DNA of 9,466 bases, taken from Aeriscardovia sp. GTDB lineage: Bacteria > Actinomycetota > Actinomycetes > Actinomycetales > Bifidobacteriaceae. The notes under the pieces are model-generated. The model was not told the DNA's origin. It was given only the letters and a program-made list of their open reading frames with translations, and did not search any database. Both the position numbers and the translations under genes were made by a program. Each line of letters starts with the position of its first letter. Positions within the stretch are counted from its first letter, which is position 1. Location: positions 1 through 9,466 of the forward strand of contig JAFYIA010000025.1 in assembly GCA_017538865.1 (NCBI GenBank), given 5' to 3'. This document shows, one piece after another, positions 6,342 to 9,466 of the stretch.

Positions 6342-6956
6342 ATGGAAGAAAAGCCTAACACGTTCGAGTACGGGTACAGGAGGAAGGACTACGGCCCCGA
6401 CGAGCTCGTGACAGACGAGCACGGAAACCCCATAAGCCTGGCAGACGCCCTGCCGACGGAAGAAGAGATCCGCTCCTACAAAACCCTCATCCCCCAGATC
6501 TGCTTCTACTCCCCCCGGATTCCGGGGAACACGGGATCGGCCATAAGGCTGTGCGCAGTGGCGGGGACCCTCCTGCACCTCATAGAGCCCCTGGGATTTG
6601 ATTTGAAAGACACGAAGCTGCGCCGGGCCGGCCTCGACTACCACGACATGACCCACGTCATAATCCACCCCTCCTTTGAAGAGATGGCCTCTTTCTGCAA
6701 GGGAAGGATTATAGCCTTCACGGCTTCGGCCGAAAAGTTCTACACCGAAGTCTCCTACCGCCCCACAGACATCCTCCTCTTCGGCCCGGAGCCCGGAGAC
6801 ATCCCCGACCCCATGGAGATCATGGATTCGGAGAGGGTGGCGGAGAAAGTGAAAATCCCCATGCTCCCCTCGAGGCGCAGCCTCAACCTCGCCTCCTGCG
6901 CGGCCCTGGCAGTCTATGAAGCGTGGAGGCAGAAGGGGTTCGAAGGGGGAAGATGA
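6342..6956 (+). CDS. trmL: tRNA (cytidine/uridine-34-2'-O)-methyltransferase, TrmL type
   Basis: TrmL methylates the ribose of the wobble nucleotide 34 in certain leucine tRNAs, using S-adenosylmethionine. The 204-residue product has the compact SPOUT methyltransferase domain from about residue 50. 'CFYSPRIPGNTGSAIRLCA' (54-72) aligns with E. coli 'LYEPEIPPNTGNIIRLCA', and 'IEPLGF...KLRRAGLDYHD' (81-102) is close to identical with it. The SAM-binding knot follows as 'LLFGPE' (145-150), 'IPM' (172-174), 'RRSLNL' (178-183) and 'VYEAWRQ' (191-197). The usual 'GPEtrGLP' reads 'GPEPGDIP'. An extra N-terminal segment of about 48 polar residues precedes the domain and is absent from E. coli TrmL. 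Its ATG is 6 bases after the radA stop. The last bases overlap the start of the next gene (ATGA). Confidence 0.9.
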   Translation: MEEKPNTFEYGYRRKDYGPDELVTDEHGNPISLADALPTEEEIRSYKTLIPQICFYSPRIPGNTGSAIRLCAVAGTLLHLIEPLGFDLKDTKLRRAGLDYHDMTHVIIHPSFEEMASFCKGRIIAFTASAEKFYTEVSYRPTDILLFGPEPGDIPDPMEIMDSERVAEKVKIPMLPSRRSLNLASCAALAVYEAWRQKGFEGGR

Positions 6957-7222
6957 GCGAAAAGGACGACCCCCTCTCCCTGGCCCGGGCCCTTGCCGAC
7001 GCGGGAAGCGAAGTCATAACGGAGATTTTGAGCCTGGGGCTGCAGGCCAAGAGGGCCAGGGACGGAGGGGCAAAGAAGGGCTCCCACCTACACCAGGTCT
7101 CCCTTCCGGACTCCCTCTGGGCCTTTATACAAAAAGAAGCCAGGAGCCGGGGGACTACCCCCTCGGACTGGCTGGCCGACGCGGCCTACTCTTATATTTT
7201 CAAAGCCTCGGAAGATCAGTAG
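6953..7222 (+). CDS. Small probable ribbon-helix-helix protein, coupled to trmL
   Basis: The ATG at 6953 overlaps the trmL stop in an ATGA junction, with GAAGGGGGAAG directly upstream, so translation is probably coupled. The product has 89 residues. The N-terminal half is an acidic then basic helix ('DPLSLARALADAG', 'LQAKRARDGGAKKG'). The C-terminal half, 'HQVSLPDSLWAFIQKEARSR' followed by 'GTTPSDWLADAAYSYIF', reads as strand-helix-turn-helix, the pattern of ribbon-helix-helix DNA-binding proteins. That would suggest a small dimeric DNA-binding regulator, but the match is by shape only. The alternative upstream in-frame start (6923) lies inside trmL and has no good ribosome site. The 3' end overlaps the convergent gadC by 7 bases. 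No toxin gene sits next to it. Confidence 0.6.
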   Translation: MSEKDDPLSLARALADAGSEVITEILSLGLQAKRARDGGAKKGSHLHQVSLPDSLWAFIQKEARSRGTTPSDWLADAAYSYIFKASEDQ

Positions 7223-8829
7223 CCGGAGTCCCTGTACTCCTCGGAGCGCGTAACCACGTGCTCCTCGCCGTTCTCGTCTTTCACGTACTGCACCAGGCGC
7301 CCGTCGACGTCCCTGACACCTTCCCTCGCCCTGGCCGCGTCCACTGCCTGCTGCATGATTGCGGGAACCCTGCGCCACATGAGCCTGAAGTGCATGACCT
7401 TGATCGTGGTGGGGTCGGCCCCCCTCAGATACCTTCGCCTAAAGGAGGGCACGATGACCGCCACGAGCATTATCAGGAGGAACGAGTAGGTGAGGATCAG
7501 GACGAAGCTCGTCCCCTGCGAGGCGGGAAGAGCCGTAGTGGGGATGAAGGAGACCACAAAGGCGAAAATCGAGCAGGCGAACCCGCACGCGCCCACTATG
7601 GTCTTGCCCACAATCCCGCCTGGGACGTTGTAAGTCCTGGGCAGGTCCTTGTACTTGTATATGAGCTTGAAGTAGGAGAGGTACATGAGGAAGTAGCACA
7701 CCAGGTACACGAGCGAAGTCAGGGTGGTGGCTATCAGGAAGGACATGTTCCCGCTGCTGGCGTCGAAGGTCAGCACGGCGGCCCAGATGAGGGTGCATAT
7801 GAACTGCACGAAGAGCATGTGGGTGGCGACCCCGTAGCGGTTCTCGTGGTTAATCCACTTGGGCATGAGCCCGTACTGGGCGCTGTCTTCCAGGCCCTTG
7901 CTGGGTCCTACCACCCAGGATCCGATTTCGGCCACGATACCCAGGGCCATGAGCACGCTGAATACCCCCGCTATCCAAGTGAGGTGCGGATTGAAGTGGC
8001 CGATCAGGGCGTAGAGCGCCTGGTACATCCCGGCGTCCATTGAGAGGACTTTGGGGGAGACGGCCACGGCCACGCTCATCCCTCCCAGAGAATCCATCAC
8101 GATCGCTATCACAAACATCATGAACATCGTGAGAGGGTAATTCCTGCTGGGGTTTTCCACTTCGTCTATGTGGGTGCCGCTTGCCTCAATTCCGGCGTAC
8201 ATCAAAATGAAGGTGGCAAAAATTGTCAGCGTCCCCAGCTGCCTGAAATCAGGGAAGAAGGTGTGAGGGGAGACATCTATATAGAGGTGGTTGCCCTGCC
8301 CCATGTATATGAGGGCCAAGATGAACAGAAGGAAGCCGGGAATGAACACGCCGAGGAAGAAGCCGACTTTGGCAATTCGCGCCGTCTGCTTGGTCCCGTG
8401 GAGCTGAAGGATGTTGACTACCGCGAAAAGCCCTATGACGCAGAAGAACTTGCAGGTCGGGTTGTTGTTAATGACGCCCCAGCCGAAAGTGTCTGCAAAC
8501 ATGCCGATGACGAAGTAGCACATCGTAACGTACCCTATCGTCACCTCGAACCACTGGCAGAAGAGCGCTATGTAGCCGAGCCTTTCGGAGTGGAGGGCGT
8601 TGCCCACCCATCCGAAGACGCCCCCTTCGCTCCAGCCTTGCACGGAGGCCATCTCAGCTGAGATGAGGGCAGTGGGAAGGAACCAGAAAACGCCGCCTAT
8701 GATGGCGAAGAATACGCAAGCAAATCCAGCCGTAGCCAAGCTTGGGAACTCATAGACGGTCATTACCATGGAAGCCGTCATGGAGAAGAAACCAAAAAGC
8801 GTCAGCTTTTTCTTCAGTTGAGCATTCAT
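7216..8829 (-). CDS. gadC: Glutamate:GABA antiporter GadC
   Basis: GadC is an inner-membrane APC-family antiporter. It imports glutamate and exports GABA, completing the glutamate decarboxylase acid-resistance cycle. The 537-residue product has about 12 hydrophobic segments and aligns along E. coli GadC from memory: 'GFFSMTASMVMTVYEFP' vs 'GFFAITASMVMAVYEYP' (Y26 matching Y30), 'WSEGGVFGWVGNAL' vs 'WEEGGVFAWVSNTL', 'GTKQTARIAKVGFF', 'FFPDFRQLGTL', 'EASGTHIDEVENPSRNYPL' and 'AEIGSWVVGPSKG'. The cytoplasmic tail after the last membrane segment (about 462-537) is highly charged and unlike the E. coli C-plug, which closes the channel at neutral pH. No gadB lies in the window, so the decarboxylase must be elsewhere or the substrate may differ. 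ATG at 8829 has AAAGGA about 11 bases upstream. It converges with the RHH gene. Confidence 0.9.
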   Translation of the reverse strand: MNAQLKKKLTLFGFFSMTASMVMTVYEFPSLATAGFACVFFAIIGGVFWFLPTALISAEMASVQGWSEGGVFGWVGNALHSERLGYIALFCQWFEVTIGYVTMCYFVIGMFADTFGWGVINNNPTCKFFCVIGLFAVVNILQLHGTKQTARIAKVGFFLGVFIPGFLLFILALIYMGQGNHLYIDVSPHTFFPDFRQLGTLTIFATFILMYAGIEASGTHIDEVENPSRNYPLTMFMMFVIAIVMDSLGGMSVAVAVSPKVLSMDAGMYQALYALIGHFNPHLTWIAGVFSVLMALGIVAEIGSWVVGPSKGLEDSAQYGLMPKWINHENRYGVATHMLFVQFICTLIWAAVLTFDASSGNMSFLIATTLTSLVYLVCYFLMYLSYFKLIYKYKDLPRTYNVPGGIVGKTIVGACGFACSIFAFVVSFIPTTALPASQGTSFVLILTYSFLLIMLVAVIVPSFRRRYLRGADPTTIKVMHFRLMWRRVPAIMQQAVDAARAREGVRDVDGRLVQYVKDENGEEHVVTRSEEYRDSGY

Positions 8830-8885
8830 TAACTAAAATTTCCTTTAATCGTTAAACTGAGCACCCGGCGCTGAGAGCCGCCTTC

Positions 8886-8901
8886 TACCTTGCGAAAGGT
8901 A
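8886..8901 (-). promoter_or_regulatory. Stem-loop at the 5' end of the gadC leader
   Basis: On the minus strand TACCTT-TCGC-AAGGTA forms a perfect 6-bp stem with a 4-base loop. It begins about five bases after the transcription start expected from the promoter at 8913-8940, so the gadC mRNA would begin with a hairpin. A second, weaker pairing (GGCG with CGCC, 8867-8870 and 8879-8882) follows in the leader of about 75 bases. An mRNA-stabilising 5' hairpin, an operator or a post-transcriptional control site are all possible. I recognise no known riboswitch. Confidence 0.45.
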
Positions 8902-8912
8902 ACAAATCTCTC

Positions 8913-8940
8913 ATAATATGCATTTTTTAATTTTTTTCAA
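8913..8940 (-). promoter_or_regulatory. Probable sigma-70 promoter of gadC
   Basis: The minus strand shows TTGAAA (plus coordinates 8935-8940), a 16-base A/T-rich spacer and TATTAT (8913-8918). Both hexamers are close to the TTGACA/TATAAT consensus. The AT-rich tract, with runs of A and T, stands out sharply in this GC-rich window and may act as an upstream or bent-DNA element for both divergent genes. The resulting leader to the gadC ATG would be about 75 bases. Confidence 0.6.
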
Positions 8941-8964
8941 TACTCTGTTTTTGCATGGAAACCC

Positions 8965-8970
8965 TATAAA
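8965..8970 (+). promoter_or_regulatory. Possible -10 element for the penicillin-binding protein gene
   Basis: TATAAA lies 39 bases before the ATG at 9010, in the AT-rich divergent gap. No good -35 hexamer is visible at the right distance; TTGCAT at 8951-8956 is too close. AGGGGTG at about 8984-8990 is too far from the ATG for a standard ribosome binding site. Confidence 0.3.
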
Positions 8971-9009
8971 TGCGAGACCTGTTAGGGGTGTGAACGTAAA
9001 ATAAACCGT

Positions 9010-9466
9010 ATGAGAGACAATCGCCCTCAAGACCCGACCGCCAAGCCTGCCAGGAGGGTCGTAGCCCTTTTGATCGCCTACCTCGTGCTGTGCATAGCAG
9101 GCGGGGTGACGATGACGGGCTTTTTTGCGCCCGCTTTGGTGGACATAAGCAAGACTGTGCGCAAGTCCTCCTTCTCCCTGCAGGGGGAGAACGTCAGCCT
9201 GAACCTGACGGACCTCCCGCAGCAGTCCAGGATGTATTCTTCTGACGGACAGCTTATAGCCCAGTTCTATACTCAGAACCGCATAGTCGTAGCGCTCAAA
9301 AACATTTCCCCATGGATGCAGAAGGCGATGGTCGCCAGGGAGGATCACAACTTCCTGACCGAAACCGGCATCGATCCCAAAGGCATAGCCAGGGCGTTTG
9401 TGGAGACCTTCATTAAAAGAGGTCCCAGGGAGGGCGGTTCCACCCTCACCCAGCAGTACGTCAAAA
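9010..9466 (+). CDS. Penicillin-binding protein, GT51 transglycosylase N-terminus (partial, 3' cut)
   Basis: Class A penicillin-binding proteins polymerise glycan strands (GT51 domain) and cross-link them (transpeptidase domain) outside the membrane. The first 152 codons are present and open to the window end. A short basic cytoplasmic tail (1-16) is followed by one membrane segment (about 17-40). After a linker, 'SRMYSSDGQLIAQFYTQNR' (73-91) leads into the GT51 domain. 'AREDHNFLTETGID' (109-122) holds the catalytic Glu (E111), and 'EGGSTLTQQYVK' (141-152) is the second conserved GT51 motif. In the first motif, EDxxFxxHxG, the usual His is Glu (E118). The sequence resembles bifidobacterial PBP1 proteins, which is recall rather than a search. 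ATG at 9010 is the only sensible start, because the upstream GTG frame meets a stop at once. It diverges from gadC across about 180 bases. The transpeptidase domain lies beyond the window. Confidence 0.87.
   Translation, partial: MRDNRPQDPTAKPARRVVALLIAYLVLCIAGGVTMTGFFAPALVDISKTVRKSSFSLQGENVSLNLTDLPQQSRMYSSDGQLIAQFYTQNRIVVALKNISPWMQKAMVAREDHNFLTETGIDPKGIARAFVETFIKRGPREGGSTLTQQYVK

Noticed and set aside
6916..8043. Long plus-strand open frame across the end of trmL and gadC
   Set aside because: It is antisense to the clearly recognised gadC and out of frame with trmL. Its composition (Pro/Gly/His-rich, no motif) is that of a shadow frame in GC-rich DNA.
8911..9348. Minus-strand open frame upstream of gadC
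   Set aside because: It is antisense to the clear GT51 penicillin-binding protein start and covers the gadC promoter region.
1..9466. CRISPR array, tRNA/rRNA genes, insertion sequence ends, phage or defence genes
   Set aside because: No regularly spaced repeats, tRNA-like cloverleaf with a TTCRA loop, transposase or integrase motifs were found. Nearly all sequence is explained by the genes listed.

Overview
The window looks like a core-genome segment from a high-GC actinobacterium, most likely in or near the Bifidobacteriaceae. The best lineage marker is a 29-residue, Lys/Arg-rich peptide (4121-4210, minus strand) of the actinobacterial bS22 (AURKAIP1/COX24) ribosomal type. The RNase H domain and the penicillin-binding protein also read like bifidobacterial homologues, from memory of those families. 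Arg AGG and Ile ATA codons are very frequent, which is unusual for a GC-rich actinobacterium, so the genus is left open. I see no insertion sequence, integrase, phage gene, CRISPR array, tRNA or rRNA. No stretch over about 300 bases lacks a gene.

Layout. (1) 1-288, plus: C-terminal end of a MurE-type Mur ligase, cut by the window edge. It converges with, and overlaps by 11 bases, a minus-strand FolC-like gene (278-1558). That gene keeps the FolC fold pattern along its length but has lost the recognisable ATP- and folate-binding motifs. (2) 1619-4103, plus, a tight probable operon: an unknown lipoprotein, a Nudix-RNase HI fusion protein with both catalytic sets complete, and ribose-5-phosphate isomerase A. 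(3) 4121-4875, minus: the small bS22 protein and, upstream of it, a membrane-anchored protein of unknown function. (4) 5010-7222, plus, a probable operon: radA (DNA recombination/repair), a TrmL-type tRNA wobble 2'-O-methyltransferase, and an 89-residue probable ribbon-helix-helix protein coupled to it by an ATGA overlap. (5) 7216-8829, minus: a glutamate:GABA antiporter (GadC), with its own AT-rich promoter and a leader hairpin. (6) 9010-9466, plus: the start of a bifunctional penicillin-binding protein (GT51 domain), running off the end.

Most genes are housekeeping: wall synthesis at both edges, the pentose phosphate pathway, recombination, tRNA modification and the ribosome. GadC is the clearest adaptive gene (acid resistance or glutamate/GABA exchange), but no glutamate decarboxylase lies in the window. 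I found no clear multi-gene defence or novel biosynthetic system. The items most worth a second look are the FolC-like pseudoenzyme, the Nudix-RNase H fusion, the RHH protein coupled to trmL, and the gadC leader.
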